43,069 nucleotides of DNA from Amycolatopsis sp. A133 (GCF_031082405.1 NZ_JAVHJU010000041.1:128310-171378), one strand, 5' to 3'; numbered from the stretch's first letter, positions 8,552 through 17,225 are shown. The notes: a model not told the origin generated them from the sequence alone. Program-made: numbers and translations.

Positions 8552-8835
8552 TCATCGGGCCCGGTGATCCGGCAGGTACGTGAACCGCGGGTGGTCCGGG
8601 GTCAGCTCGCCTTCGCCGATGCGGGCCGGCTCGGGGTCGAAGAAGGCCACCATGTGCCGTCCCGGTTCGGCGGCGGGAACATCGGTGTCCTCCAGGACGA
8701 GGAGCAGGCAGGCGGCACCGGCCGGCGGGTCGCTCCAGGCCCGGGCGGGTGAGATGTTCGGCCCCAGGTCCATGGTGGCGTGGCGCAGGGGGGATCGTGT
8801 CGCCGGGCTCGAAGGCCGGGACGTGATTTCCAGCC
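8552..8835 (-). pseudogene. PEBP (YbhB/YbcL, Raf-kinase-inhibitor-like) family remnant
   Basis: One minus frame gives NHVPAFEPGDTIP and another gives RHATMDLGPNISPARAWSDP, then PAGAACLLLVLEDTDVPAAE, PGRHMVAFFDP and GELTPDHPRFTYLPDH. These match the family pattern PAFEPGdtIP..y...GpNiSPal.W...PagtaslalvveDpDvP. The frames join perfectly if one base is removed from the run of six G at 8788-8793, giving DTIPLRHATMDLGPN. The C-terminal third (the GPRPLPGHGPHHY region) is missing, because the frame stops at 8552 right after TYLPDHRAR. The G-run shift could be a sequencing slip, but the lost C terminus could not. Confidence 0.7.
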
Positions 8836-8984
8836 GGACCGGGGTCGTCGGCCGGAGGAGGTTGCGGAGCCCAGCCGTGGTGGCACCTCGGACACGACGT
8901 GTAGCCGCCGCTCAAGACGATCGAGGAATGCGACCGCGTTCTGGAACACCCCCGCTCGGCTCTGGAAGCCGGAGCCGACCCGGC

Positions 8985-9378
8985 TCCCGCGAATGGCCCC
9001 ACCTCGACATCACCGCCCAGCACCCACCCGATGCCGGCACCCGAGCAAGGCCTCATCCTCGCTGCGCACCCACCCGCAGCGGGCACGCTCACCGGTCGTA
9101 TCGAACTCCGCCTCGACAACAATGCGGTCGGGAGCGTCACCGATACCTGCTGCCCGGCCTGCCGGACCGCGGTCCTCGACTACGTGCACGTCGCCGCCGA
9201 GCACCGCCGGCTCGGCTACGGCCGCGCCCTCATCGCCGCCGCCCGCGCCCGCATGCCCGGCTACACCTGGACCGCGCCGCTACCCGACGGCGGCACCGCG
9301 CAAGCCTTCCGCACCCGCATCCCGTATCCCCGCGCGGCGCCGCCGTGCGTGCATCGAGCCGCACGAACTGATCACTGA
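8985..9378 (+). pseudogene. GNAT acetyltransferase-like protein, copy 1, truncated and frameshifted
   Basis: The open part, 9031-9378, reads LILAAHPPAAGTLTGRIEL, TAVLDYVHVAAEHRRLGYGR with the GNAT motif A (RxLGYGRxL), then YTWTAPLPDGGTAQAFRTRI and ends CVHRAARTDH. Just upstream another frame gives SREWPHLDIT, which corresponds to RLAEWAHLDVT in the paralogue at 14222-14834, so a frameshift lies near 9035-9050. Homology stops at about 8985, which removes the N-terminal ~70 residues containing the CxxC-like region of the paralogue. GNAT proteins transfer acetyl groups from acetyl-CoA; the substrate is unknown. Confidence 0.6.
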
Positions 9379-9447
9379 GACGAGGCACAACCGGGCGTAG
9401 CACGTCAGGGCCGGCCGGTACGAATCGTTGCCACTGCAGCGAAAAAG

Positions 9448-9678
9448 TCACCAGCAGTGCTCTGCACGATCGACGTCGGACCCGTCATCGTTGTACTGAT
9501 CACCACGAGACATCGTCCGCCGCATGCGTGTCGGCGAAGTCGACGGGTCCGTCGTCGTGACCCACCCACCCTGCACCCGCGGGCGAGGCCACCGGCCGAG
9601 GTCGACGGTGACCCGGCCGATGTGGTCGCAGTACAGCGCATCGGCGAGCACCTGGTCGAGCGGCTTCGCACCCACCAC
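9448..9678 (-). CDS. small hypothetical protein
   Basis: 76 residues from a GTG at 9678. The sequence VGAKPLDQVLADALYCDHIG followed by RVTVDLGRWPRPRVQGGWVT has ordinary residue composition and less extreme GC at its 3' end, unlike the shadow frames around it. No family, signal peptide or membrane segment is recognised, and no strong ribosome-binding site is seen. It lies downstream of and in the same direction as the tandem-barrel gene ending at 9710. It could equally be a fragment of a longer lost protein. Confidence 0.35.
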   Translation of the reverse strand: MVGAKPLDQVLADALYCDHIGRVTVDLGRWPRPRVQGGWVTTTDPSTSPTRMRRTMSRGDQYNDDGSDVDRAEHCW

Positions 9679-9709
9679 CTGGTCCTCGGCCCCTCCCGGT
9701 CGTGCGGGG

Positions 9710-10501
9710 CTACGCCGGGTTCTCCGCGACGGCGAGGTAGTCCGTGTAGATCTGCGGCGAGCCCGAGAACGAAGCCAGCTGCTTCCACTCCTCGTACATC
9801 TGCTTGGTGTCGCGGTGGGCGGCCGCGAACTGTGCGGCCTCGCCGGTGGCGATGTCGGGCTCGGGGTAGAAGACGTCCAGCGCGTCCAGGCTCGCGATCT
9901 CCATCATCATCACGTACTGGTCGAGGCGGTTGCCCCGCTCGCCCTTGAGCACGTGGAACCGCCAGCCCGGGTAGTCCTCGATCCGAGGGTGATTCTCGGC
10001 GATGAAGCGGTCGAACATCTCCTCGGTCACACCGGCGCGCAACGCCAGGTTGTGGATCCCGACGACCCGGGCGACGGGCTCCTCCCCCGGGCGGTCGCGG
10101 TAGCGGGGGCCGGGCGTGACCGTGCTCCGCGGATTGTCGGCCAGCAACCGGTAGTCGGTGAACAACGTCGGCAGCTCACCGAACGTGCCCAGCCGCCGCC
10201 ACCGCGCCAGCACCGCCTCCGCCTCCGGGTGCCGCGCCCAGAACAGCCGGGCCGGCTCGGTCTGCTCACCCCGGGCCGTGACGTAGCGGTCGCGTTGCTC
10301 GGCGCTCTCGATCTCGTACAACATCAGGTACTGCCCGGTCCGCTCCCCACGCAACCCGCGCAGCAGAGTCCACCGCCACCCCGGGTACAAGGGCAGGTGA
10401 ACGCCTTCACCACGCACGAAAGTCTCGAACTCCTCCGGCGTGACACCAGCCTCCGTGTCGATGGCGATGTACTGGAAAGTGAACACCGACGAGCGTCCCA
10501 T
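9710..10501 (-). CDS. tandem dimeric alpha/beta-barrel protein
   Basis: 263 residues from the ATG at 10501, with GAGGA nine bases upstream; a TTG at 10510 is possible but lies too close to that site. The protein is an internal duplication. The first half has VFTFQYIAIDTEAGVTPEEF, HLPLYPGWRWTLLRGLRGER and QYLMLYEIES. The second repeats the pattern as VVGIHNLALRAGVTEEMFDR, HPRIEDYPGWRFHVLKGERG and QYVMMMEIAS. The PGWR-x3-L(R/K)G and QY(L/V)M signatures are those of ferredoxin-like (ABM/EthD-like) dimeric barrels, fused here so that one chain can form one barrel. It follows the decayed monooxygenase/amidohydrolase/cyclase operon in the same direction, so a role in that catabolic route is possible. 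No catalytic function can be read. Confidence 0.75.
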   Translation of the reverse strand: MGRSSVFTFQYIAIDTEAGVTPEEFETFVRGEGVHLPLYPGWRWTLLRGLRGERTGQYLMLYEIESAEQRDRYVTARGEQTEPARLFWARHPEAEAVLARWRRLGTFGELPTLFTDYRLLADNPRSTVTPGPRYRDRPGEEPVARVVGIHNLALRAGVTEEMFDRFIAENHPRIEDYPGWRFHVLKGERGNRLDQYVMMMEIASLDALDVFYPEPDIATGEAAQFAAAHRDTKQMYEEWKQLASFSGSPQIYTDYLAVAENPA

Positions 10502-10644
10502 TGCGTCCAATCCTCAGGCCGGGAAGGGAACGCGCATCCGACAAACACGATTCCCCTGCACCACATCCTGCCAGCTCCAGAGCAACGGGGCCCGCGAGCC
10601 CTCCCCGCTGGACGCGATCCGACGGGCCCCACCGTCTGTGAAGA

Positions 10645-11712
10645 TCAACCAGCGTCAGCGCTACCGGGAACAACGTGGTGCGGTTCACCGTCACGCGCCG
10701 CTGCGTTCAGGCCGATGAGGAGCGTCCTTTGGCGGCGCGGCTCCAGAGTCGCGCTGGTGAGGTTGAGGTCGATGCCCGGCCAGAAGGTCGGCGCTGGATG
10801 CTCGGAATCGTTGCCTGGCTGCAGGTGTTGGTGCAGGAGACGCCGGCCGAACAACGGCTGCTCGTACCATTCGTCGGGCACGGACCCGGCGAGCGCGGCC
10901 AGGTACCGCTCGTAGGTGAGGAAGTCACGCACGCTGGGCGGTTCCAGCAGCGGAGCGAACAAGGCCGCGTCCGGCCATTCGTTGGGCCGGACCTCCATCC
11001 CCCACGTCTCGGTGGCGACCGCGGCGATCTCCGTGCGGTGGAGCCAGGCCAGGGTATCGAACGACAAGCCTGGTGCCGGGCCGCCCGCGTAGGAGCCCCA
11101 GCCCCGGCCGACCGCCGAGGTACCGCCCTGGCGCCGGATCGGCTCGTCCAGGTCGGCGCCGGTGATGGGACACCGGTCGGCCAGCTCGCCGTCCTCGCCC
11201 AGCGCCCGGCCCACGTCGAGCAGCACTCCCCGGCCGATCACCGGCGCGGCGAGCCGCTCGATCCCGGTGGCGAAGTCACCTTCGCTGGTGACCACCTCGC
11301 GTCCGGGCCTGCCGTTCCAGCCGACACCGTGGTCGAACACGTGCCCGAGGCCATCCCACTGGGTGCTGCACTGCAGCGGCATGAAGACCGCGTCGTCGGC
11401 GACGGACAGGCCGTGCGGCAGGCCCATCTGCTCCGCGGTGTCCATGCCGGTCGACATCATCGTGTGCACCGGGTTGACCCGGCGTTTCCAGCCGAACTGC
11501 GGACCGTCCTCGTCGAACGGCAGCGACAGGCTGAACGAGCGCCCCCGGCGGACCAGCGCCGCCGCGCCCGCGCGCCGGCTCCTCGAGGAAGTCGACCGTG
11601 CCCACGCCGTCGTCGGTTACCCACCGGTTCCAGGTGCTGCCGCGTTTCGCGGGCGTGGCGATCGCGGCCTCCGGATCGGATCCGAACTCCCGATGATGTC
11701 GTAGCCGTGCAT
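10645..11712 (-). pseudogene. metal-dependent cyclase (PF04199-type) pseudogene joined to an FAH-family fragment
   Basis: The start codon at 11712 overlaps the amidohydrolase stop as TGATG. Reading needs at least two frame changes: a tandem GATCC duplication near 11660-11672 (SSDP then EAAIATPAKRGSTWNRWVTD), and an indel after TVDFLEE, after which RRGRSFSLSLPFDEDGPQFG and WKRRVNPVHTMMSTGMDTAE follow. From 11469 the frame is open: QCSTQWDGLGHVFDHG, GVLLDVGRALG, GLSFDTLAWLH. Between SAVGRGW and GSYAGG the usual DVVLVRTG segment is missing. After NEWPDAALF the sequence switches to PSVRDFLTYERYLAALAGSV then PDEWYEQPLF, which resembles the start of fumarylacetoacetate-hydrolase-family proteins (PSvRDFyaFEqHv...P..WYe.PvF). 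So two neighbouring genes have been fused by deletion. Confidence 0.7.
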
Positions 11713-12722
11713 CAGGCGACCCCTGAGCCGGGCATCGAGCCGAGCAGTCGCTCGGCGTTGCCGCCGCGGATCGCGGCGACGACAGCGTCGTCGAAACCTG
11801 CCGCCAGGAGCCGGTCGACGGGGTCTTCGACGCCCATGTCGAACGGGTAGTCGCTGCCCAGCGTCACCTGGGAGGCGCCCAGGTTCTCCACCAGGTGCCG
11901 CAGGCCCTGCGTGCTGTAGACGAGCGAGTCGACGAAAACGCGCCGCAGCTGGGTGCCGGGCGGCTCGGCGGTGGTGCGGGCGTCGCCGCGGACCGACCAC
12001 GCGTGGTCGGCGCGGCCCAGGTAGGTCGGCAGGTAGCCACCGCCGTGCGCGGCCCAGATCCGCAACCGGGGGTGGCGTTCCAGCCGACCGGAGCACGCGA
12101 TCCGGGACAGCGCCAGCGCCGTCTCCACCGGGTTGCCGACGGTGTTGAACAGGTAGTAGGCGTTCAGCCGCTCCCCCAGCGTGCAGCCCCACGGGTGGAT
12201 GAGCACCGCCGCGCCGAGTTCCTCGGCCGCCGCCCAAAACTCCGCCAGCGACGGGTCGTCGAGTTCGACGCCGGGCGCGGCCGCCGTCGAGATCTGCACG
12301 CCTCGCAGGTGCAGGTCCGCCACCGCGCTCCGCAGCTGCCGCACCGCGAGATCGGGATGCTGCAGCGACACGGTGCCGACACCGACGAACCGGTCCGGCC
12401 GCTTCGCGCAGAACCCGGCGATCGTCTCGTTGGTGAGCGCCGCGATGCGCTCGGCGAGGTCACGGCCCGCCCAGGCGTGCGGCAACGGCACCGCGCACAC
12501 CGCCTGGACGTCCACACCGGCCTTGTCCATCGCGGCGACCCGGGTGTCCACATCGATCAGGCGAACCGCCAGTGACCGGATCTGCTCCACGTTGTAGGCC
12601 GCCGATTCCGGTCCGAGACTGGCCGCGTCGAGCGCGCGTTGCCGGGCCAGCCCCGGCTCGACGGCGATCAGCTCGTCGACCGCCGGGATGCCCAGATGGG
12701 CGTGCACGTCGACAGTCTTCAT
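11712..12722 (-). CDS. ACMSD-like amidohydrolase family protein
   Basis: 336 residues, ATG at 12722 with GGGAGGG upstream. It is a TIM-barrel metal-dependent hydrolase/decarboxylase of the amidohydrolase-2 family: VDVHAHLG (His7, His9), GVQIST, AVLIHPWGC (His176), WAAHGGGYLP (His226) and LGSDYPFDMG (Asp291). These are the expected metal ligands and catalytic residues of the aminocarboxymuconate-semialdehyde decarboxylase group, and the length is normal. The start overlaps the monooxygenase stop (ATGA) and its stop overlaps the cyclase start (TGATG), so it belonged to a coupled operon probably acting on an aromatic or ring-opened acid. The gene looks intact although both neighbours are broken. 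Confidence 0.85.
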   Translation of the reverse strand: MKTVDVHAHLGIPAVDELIAVEPGLARQRALDAASLGPESAAYNVEQIRSLAVRLIDVDTRVAAMDKAGVDVQAVCAVPLPHAWAGRDLAERIAALTNETIAGFCAKRPDRFVGVGTVSLQHPDLAVRQLRSAVADLHLRGVQISTAAAPGVELDDPSLAEFWAAAEELGAAVLIHPWGCTLGERLNAYYLFNTVGNPVETALALSRIACSGRLERHPRLRIWAAHGGGYLPTYLGRADHAWSVRGDARTTAEPPGTQLRRVFVDSLVYSTQGLRHLVENLGASQVTLGSDYPFDMGVEDPVDRLLAAGFDDAVVAAIRGGNAERLLGSMPGSGVA

Positions 12723-13216
12723 CCTTGCCCTCCCACAGCCGCGGCGAACCGTTGCTCGGCCTTGTCGATCTCGGCGATCTGCTTCACGATCTCCCCCGGC
12801 GAGGACTCGCCGACCACTTTCTGCAGCAGCGGGGTGTGGTCCAGCACCAGGTCGCGCACGTACCGCAGCGGCCGGGGCGCGTGGTGGAACACCTGCCCGA
12901 GGAGGTAGGCCTGCTGGACCTGCCGTGCGGTGTGCGGTTTGCGTGGCTCTTCGAACTCCTCGAGCGCGCGCCGCACCGCCTGGTGGTCGGACAGGTCGAC
13001 GCCGGCGAGCCGACGGCCGAGGAAGTAGCCGTCCTCGATCGCCATGCCCGCCCCGTAGGCGGCGTAGGGCGAGGTGGGGTGGGCGGCGTCGCCGACGAGG
13101 GTGACCCGGCCCTTCGACCACTGCCCGACCGGTTTGCGGTCGCGCAGTTCCCAGCGCTGCATGTTCTCCGGCGGGGTCGCCGCGACCAGCTGCGGCAGCG
13201 GTGCCGCGAAGCCGCG
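12719..13216 (-). pseudogene. flavin-dependent monooxygenase, C-terminal fragment
   Basis: About 165 residues remain: LPQLVAATPPENMQRWELRD, GRVTLVGDAAHPTSPYAAYG then AGMAIEDGYFLGRRL, and IVKQIAEIDKAEQRF near the end. GDAAHP-x4-GxG is the second FAD motif of UbiH/PHBH-type aromatic hydroxylases. The N-terminal GxGxxG Rossmann motif and about 200 residues are absent, and at ~13213 the sequence switches into an unrelated GGDEF fragment on the other strand. The stop at 12719 overlaps the amidohydrolase ATG, so the 3' end is original and the 5' end was lost by rearrangement. Confidence 0.78.
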
Positions 13217-13429
13217 GTCACTGTGGGTGCGACCGACCGCCGCACCGGCGAGCTGGCGGTGATTACCCTGACCGCCTCGATCGGCGCCGCGATGTTCCCC
13301 GACCACGGCCGCGACCTCAGCACCCTGCTACTGGCCATCGACGACGCCGTCTACCGCGCCAAGGACAGCGGCCGCGACCGGACCGTCGCCGCCAAAGGCC
13401 CCGTGAAGAAGCAAATCGCCGTGGAGTAG
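13213..13429 (+). pseudogene. GGDEF (diguanylate cyclase) domain, C-terminal fragment
   Basis: The plus-strand frame ending at 13429 reads TGELAVITLTASIGAAMFPD, HGRDLSTLLLAIDDAVYRAK and DSGRDRTVAAKG. This is the end of a GGDEF domain (vT.SiGvA..p.dg.dl..LL..AD.AlY.AK..GRnr). The GGDEF motif itself and everything upstream are missing; the sequence before ~13213 belongs to the monooxygenase remnant on the opposite strand. An active domain would synthesise cyclic di-GMP; this piece cannot. The two fragments point away from each other with both 5' ends lost at the same spot. Confidence 0.75.
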
Positions 13430-13630
13430 AGCACGCCAGTACGTCTGCGGCAGTGCGGTCGACCTCTTGCGACACGCCGAGGGCGGCGCGAAAAGAACGG
13501 CGGAAGCCCTCGGACGGGCAACCCGAGAGGAACAGACTCGGCTGTCAACCGGGTAGGTGAGCCTGGAGCAGTCGCGGTGGGTGGCGGACTGCGCCGCCCG
13601 GACCGGCGAACAGCGTGGGACCGTCGTCGA

Positions 13631-14224
13631 CTACCGGACGACCAAGATACGGACACACGGCTGGTGGTCCTGCCAGGGTTGCAGCCGGACATAACCGGTG
13701 ACGGGCCGCTGGTCCGTCACACCGGCTACGTCGACTTCTATCACGGGGTCGCGGAAGCGCACCTCTCCCTGAGTCGGAATCGCAAGCTGCGTGGGCCGCT
13801 CCACGGCGAGTAGTGTGCCGCCGAGCAGAGACTCCGAACCGGGGCATGCCATGGCTTTCGCACCGGCCGAGCCGTCGATCGCGTTGGCATTGAGACGGCG
13901 CAGGAACTCCTCGGCTACCTGCCGAGCGGCCTGCAGCTGCGCGGGGCTGCTCCGGGAGAACGGTGTCCTCGACGTCGTCGTCCCGCCGGTGGACGGTGCC
14001 TGCGAGCTCGCCGCCGCATTGTCGGGTGATCGATCGTGACGCAGGAAGAAGCCCGGCGCCACGAAACCGGTCACCAGCACCACGGCCACGAACACCGCGG
14101 CCGCGACCAGCGACACCCAGAGCGCGGTGCGCCGTATCCGGAGCCGACAGCGCCCGGCCAACGGCCGGGCCCACCGGCCGCAGGTGCACGGTTTCGCCAG
14201 GCCTGGCGAACCGCCTGAAGTCAC
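13631..14224 (-). CDS. single-pass membrane-anchored hypothetical protein
   Basis: 197 residues from a GTG at 14224. A basic N terminus (RCRLRIRRTALW) leads into one transmembrane helix at about residues 33-55 (SLVAAAVFVAVVLVTGFVAP), then a Ser/Thr-rich linker and an outside domain from ~95 (QLQAARQVAEEFLRRLNANA, MACPGSESLLGG, VTGYVRLQPWQDHQPCVRIL) with two cysteines. The layout resembles actinobacterial NTF2-like or Mce-associated membrane proteins, but I cannot assign a family. No good ribosome-binding site precedes the GTG, and the GNAT frame upstream is still open here. Confidence 0.55.
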   Translation of the reverse strand: MTSGGSPGLAKPCTCGRWARPLAGRCRLRIRRTALWVSLVAAAVFVAVVLVTGFVAPGFFLRHDRSPDNAAASSQAPSTGGTTTSRTPFSRSSPAQLQAARQVAEEFLRRLNANAIDGSAGAKAMACPGSESLLGGTLLAVERPTQLAIPTQGEVRFRDPVIEVDVAGVTDQRPVTGYVRLQPWQDHQPCVRILVVR

Positions 14225-14834
14225 CGCTATTGCGGTGGATGCACGACGATCCGGCTCGACGCAAGGCGATGCGTGCCCGGAACGACTGAGCCACCGGCCC
14301 GTCCGGCAGCGGAGCCGTCCACCGGTAAGCGGGCGCGCGGGCTATCGCAGCCGCGACCAGCGTGCGGCCATAGCCCAGGCGTCGATAGCCCGCGATGACG
14401 TAGACGTAGTCGAGGGTGGCGGCCCGGCACGGGACGCAGATGCTGAGCGTCGCGGTGGCGACCGGGCTGCCGTCGAGATGAAGCTCCAGCTGTCCGACCA
14501 GCGTCCCGCCTGCCGGCGGACGGACGACGAGAACCAGTCTTTCCCTGAACGCTGGGTCGAACGCTCGCCAGCTCGTAACGTCGAGGTGGGCCCATTCGGC
14601 GAGGCGTCGCTCGGACGGGTCGCAGGCCTCTACCGCCCGGCATACCTCGCATAGCGTGGCGTGCAGCCGGTAGCGATGGCCGTAGGGCGCGAGCTTGTCG
14701 TAAAGATCGAGGTCGAGCCGGTGGCCGCGCAAGCAGACGGCCGGTTTGCCGGCCGCCGGCCGGACCGGAATCAGCTCGCCGAACTCGCCACGCGCGCCCG
14801 ATCGGACGGCGCTGCCGGACTGGTCGTCGATCAT
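14222..14834 (-). CDS. GNAT acetyltransferase-like protein, copy 2 (3' end unclear)
   Basis: From the ATG at 14834 the frame reads AVCLRGHRLDLDLYDKLAPY, ATLCEVCRAVEACDPSERRL, AEWAHLDVTSWRAFDPAF, RPPAGGTLVGQLELHLDG, TLDYVYVIAGYRRLGYGRTL and WTAPLPDGPVAQSFRARI then SSCIHR. RRLGYGRTL is the GNAT acetyl-CoA loop. A CxxC lies in the N-terminal part. Copy 1 (8985-9378, opposite strand) stops a few residues after CVHR, but here the frame has no stop and runs on to 13545 through the out-of-frame membrane-protein gene. The natural stop has probably been lost, or the two genes have been fused by an indel, so the protein may be non-functional. Confidence 0.55.
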
Positions 14835-14875
14835 CGGGTCAGGTGCAGCGGAACGGCGGCGCTGGACCGCACCGC

Positions 14876-15528
14876 TTATCCCGCGGCCTCGGTCAGCCGC
14901 GGCGGCGCAGCACGGCGCCCCGCAGCGGCGGTACCGCCTGCGCCCGGCAGCTCGAGCGCCACTGTCTGCGGACGTGCTGCGGCGCCCCGGCCTCGGCTCG
15001 ATACGACGACGTCCCGGAACTCGAGGTGCCCGAACCCATCTCCGGTGAGGCCACGCCACTTGCGTCGCGAGAGGCGATGCTCCAGATCGGCGGCGGGCCA
15101 CGCGCCGACGGCGATCAGCACCGCACCCCGGTGACGGACCCGCCCGGCCGGCCGGCGGGGTCGATCAACGCCGACACCACCGCGACCAGCTCGGCCCCGG
15201 GGGCTGCTACCAGCGCGAACCGGTCCAGATCGACACCCAGCTCGGCAGCCGCGGCAACGCCGAGGTCCGGCATGCCGACAATCGCCGCCCACGAACCCTG
15301 CCGCGTCGCCTCGGCTAACAAGGCCAGGACCAGCGCGGCCGACCTCAAGACCGACACGGTGGTGCCGCGCCACAGCCCGCCACCCGGCAGCAGCTCGGCG
15401 AGGGCGGGCGTCACGGGCAACGATCCGGCGGTAGCCGGCGCCTCGGAGTTCGGCTGCTGCAGCTGGGCGGCCGTGCGGACACCGGGGATCGCCGCGAGCC
15501 CCGCCACCGCCTCCGGCACCGCCACCAC
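14876..15528 (-). pseudogene. ImuA'-like (RecA-fold, mutasome accessory) pseudogene
   Basis: The first frame from the ATG at 15528 gives SLPVTPALAELLPGGGLWRG, VLALLAEATRQGSWAAIVGM and PDLGVAAAAELGVDLDRFAL, typical of actinobacterial ImuA'. It stops at 15115 after ALIDPAGRPGG. A second frame resumes with RGAVLIAVGAWPAADL, WRGLTGDGFGHLEFRD and VVVSSRGRGAAARPQTVALE and ends at 14876, matching the family C terminus. About 20 residues between the two parts are missing. In mycobacteria ImuA' works with ImuB and DnaE2 in SOS mutagenesis. Neither partner gene is in the window, so this is a displaced, inactive copy. Confidence 0.68.
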
Positions 15529-16187
15529 GCACCTCCAGCATCACGAACACGCACCGGAGACACCCGTGTGGGAAGCCACGAGCGCACCCAGAACTATCAT
15601 CGAACACTTGTTCGAATAGTGCGAGACGACGAGCGCGCTGTCAAGCCGAGCACTGCAACGTCACTACGCACGACGTTGTCCGCCGCGTTATGCGTTTGCC
15701 GCGGCACGTGCTGTCACCGGTTAGGGCGTTGACCAGTGCGAACGCAGGCGAAGCTAGATCACATCGACCGAGGTCGAGAATTGCTCGCACGTCACCCAGT
15801 TCACCTTCATCGCCGACGACGTGCTCTACCGCGTGCGCGAGCACGGCGATCTCCTCGCTCGGCTCGACGATGGCAGGGCACCGCTGCTGGCGCGGCACGG
15901 GCCGAGCCGGACTACCCGGAAGTCGGCGGTGCGGGCGGGTTGTCGATAGCACTCCAGCGCAGCGCCGGGACGTCCTCACACGGTGTTCGCTGCCGGTGGT
16001 GCGGACCATGCTGCTACCCCTTTGGAGCCCGCCAGGTAGGCCCGGACGGCGGTCGCCGAGTCATCCGAACCTACCTGCGGACTCGGTGCCCCTTCGTGAT
16101 CACGTGCAGAGTGTCGGCTTCAGCGTTGCCCACTGTTCGCCGGCAGCCCTTCACTCTCTCGGTCCGCGGGGCGCCCCGACGATCGAT
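15529..16187. other. gene-poor stretch with one coding-like fragment
   Basis: On the plus strand 15758-15949 is open without a start codon and reads ENCSHVTQFTFIADDVLYRV then REHGDLLARLDDGRAPLLAR, which has protein-like composition but no family I recognise. The rest shows no convincing gene. This fits the decayed character of the preceding 8 kb. Confidence 0.35.
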
Positions 16188-16646
16188 CTACAACAGGCCG
16201 TCAATGCAGTTGGTGGAGCCGCGGAAGCAGGTCTGTGTTGCGACGCGGGTGTCGTTTTCGTCCGTCATGTAGACCCAGGTAACGTCGGATCCGCCAACAC
16301 GGTTCGCATCGAGGGGAAGGTGCGCCTCCCCGGCCCTGTTGGTCCAGAGGCTGGTGCTCTTGAAGTCCAGTGAGGTGCCACCCGCCCACGCTCGTGCGTA
16401 GACCCGCCGGGAGTTGCTGGCTTTGAACGCTCCGATGACGTCGACCGACCGGTTGGTGAAGGTAGCCGTACCGTTGTAGTAGCTCTCCCCGTACTTCAAC
16501 CTGAAGTAACTGACGGGGTAGTCGGTCGTGGCCGCCGTGGCGGGCGCAGCCACGAAGACCATCCCGGCGACCGACGCCACCGCGGCCACGACCGCGCCGA
16601 CCTTCCTCGTGCCGCTCTTCACCATCGCCTTGTCCTTGCGCATCAT
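16188..16646 (-). CDS. small secreted hypothetical protein
   Basis: 152 residues at most, ATG at 16646 or, better spaced from AGGGGAG, the next ATG at 16643. The signal peptide is clear (KVGAVVAAVASVAGMVFVAA, cleavage after PATA at about residue 38). The mature ~114-residue domain contains SYFRLKYGESYYNGTATFTN, VYARAWAGGTSLDFKS and two Cys near the C terminus (TCFRGSTNC), which could form a small disulfide loop. It has the look of a compact beta-rich extracellular protein. I do not recognise the family. It is monocistronic, with several hundred bases free of other genes on both sides. Confidence 0.7.
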   Translation of the reverse strand: MMRKDKAMVKSGTRKVGAVVAAVASVAGMVFVAAPATAATTDYPVSYFRLKYGESYYNGTATFTNRSVDVIGAFKASNSRRVYARAWAGGTSLDFKSTSLWTNRAGEAHLPLDANRVGGSDVTWVYMTDENDTRVATQTCFRGSTNCIDGLL

Positions 16647-17225
16647 TTCTCCCCTGCAATCGTCGCGGCCCGAACCGGGGCCGCGACGGGAACACGCACG
16701 GGATGCACGGCCGGTTTAGTCGACGCGAGCGATCAACCACAAGCTGCTACCGTTCCAGCCGGCTCGTAGTCGGCCAGGCCATCGGCGGCCGAGGTGGTGG
16801 CGTTGCCACCAGTGCAACGGGAATCGCGCACCGACGTGCTTCGAGCAGCACTGACTGAGGGCCGGATGAGAGGACTCGTTGCTCGCCGCCCCTCCGTCAT
16901 CAGCCCGCGAGGCATCGAGGCCAAATCTGCTGACCGCAGATCCCCTTAGGCCAACTCGACTGACCACGGGCCGGGGATCACGGGTGCCACGATCACGCCG
17001 ACCACCGCCCCGACCGATGGAGCAGTCCTTCACAGATCACGTCCGTGGCTCAGCGCGTGCTTGCCGGTGCCACGGTGGCGACGAATCGGCCCAGCCCGAA
17101 GCGCACGCCAATCACTGTCGACGACAAGGTCATCACTGAATATCAGTGCAGTACCAGGCCGTGTCAATCGGATGGCACGTCGGTGTCCACAACGATGCGG
17201 CAGCGTCCGGTCGTGAAGTTGGGGT
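16647..17225. other. gene-free intergenic stretch
   Basis: About 580 bases with no convincing coding frame, RNA gene or repeat. The part next to 16647 should hold the promoter of the small secreted protein. Confidence 0.4.

Noticed and set aside
8788..8793. Treating all frameshifts in 8-16 kb as sequencing errors
   Set aside because: Homopolymer slips could explain single shifts, but truncations, missing internal segments, strand-switch junctions and a 5-base tandem duplication cannot be sequencing slips.
15640..15720. Possible tRNA-like folding region around GCCGCG...GCCGCGG
   Set aside because: No cloverleaf, T-loop consensus or acceptor stem could be assembled.
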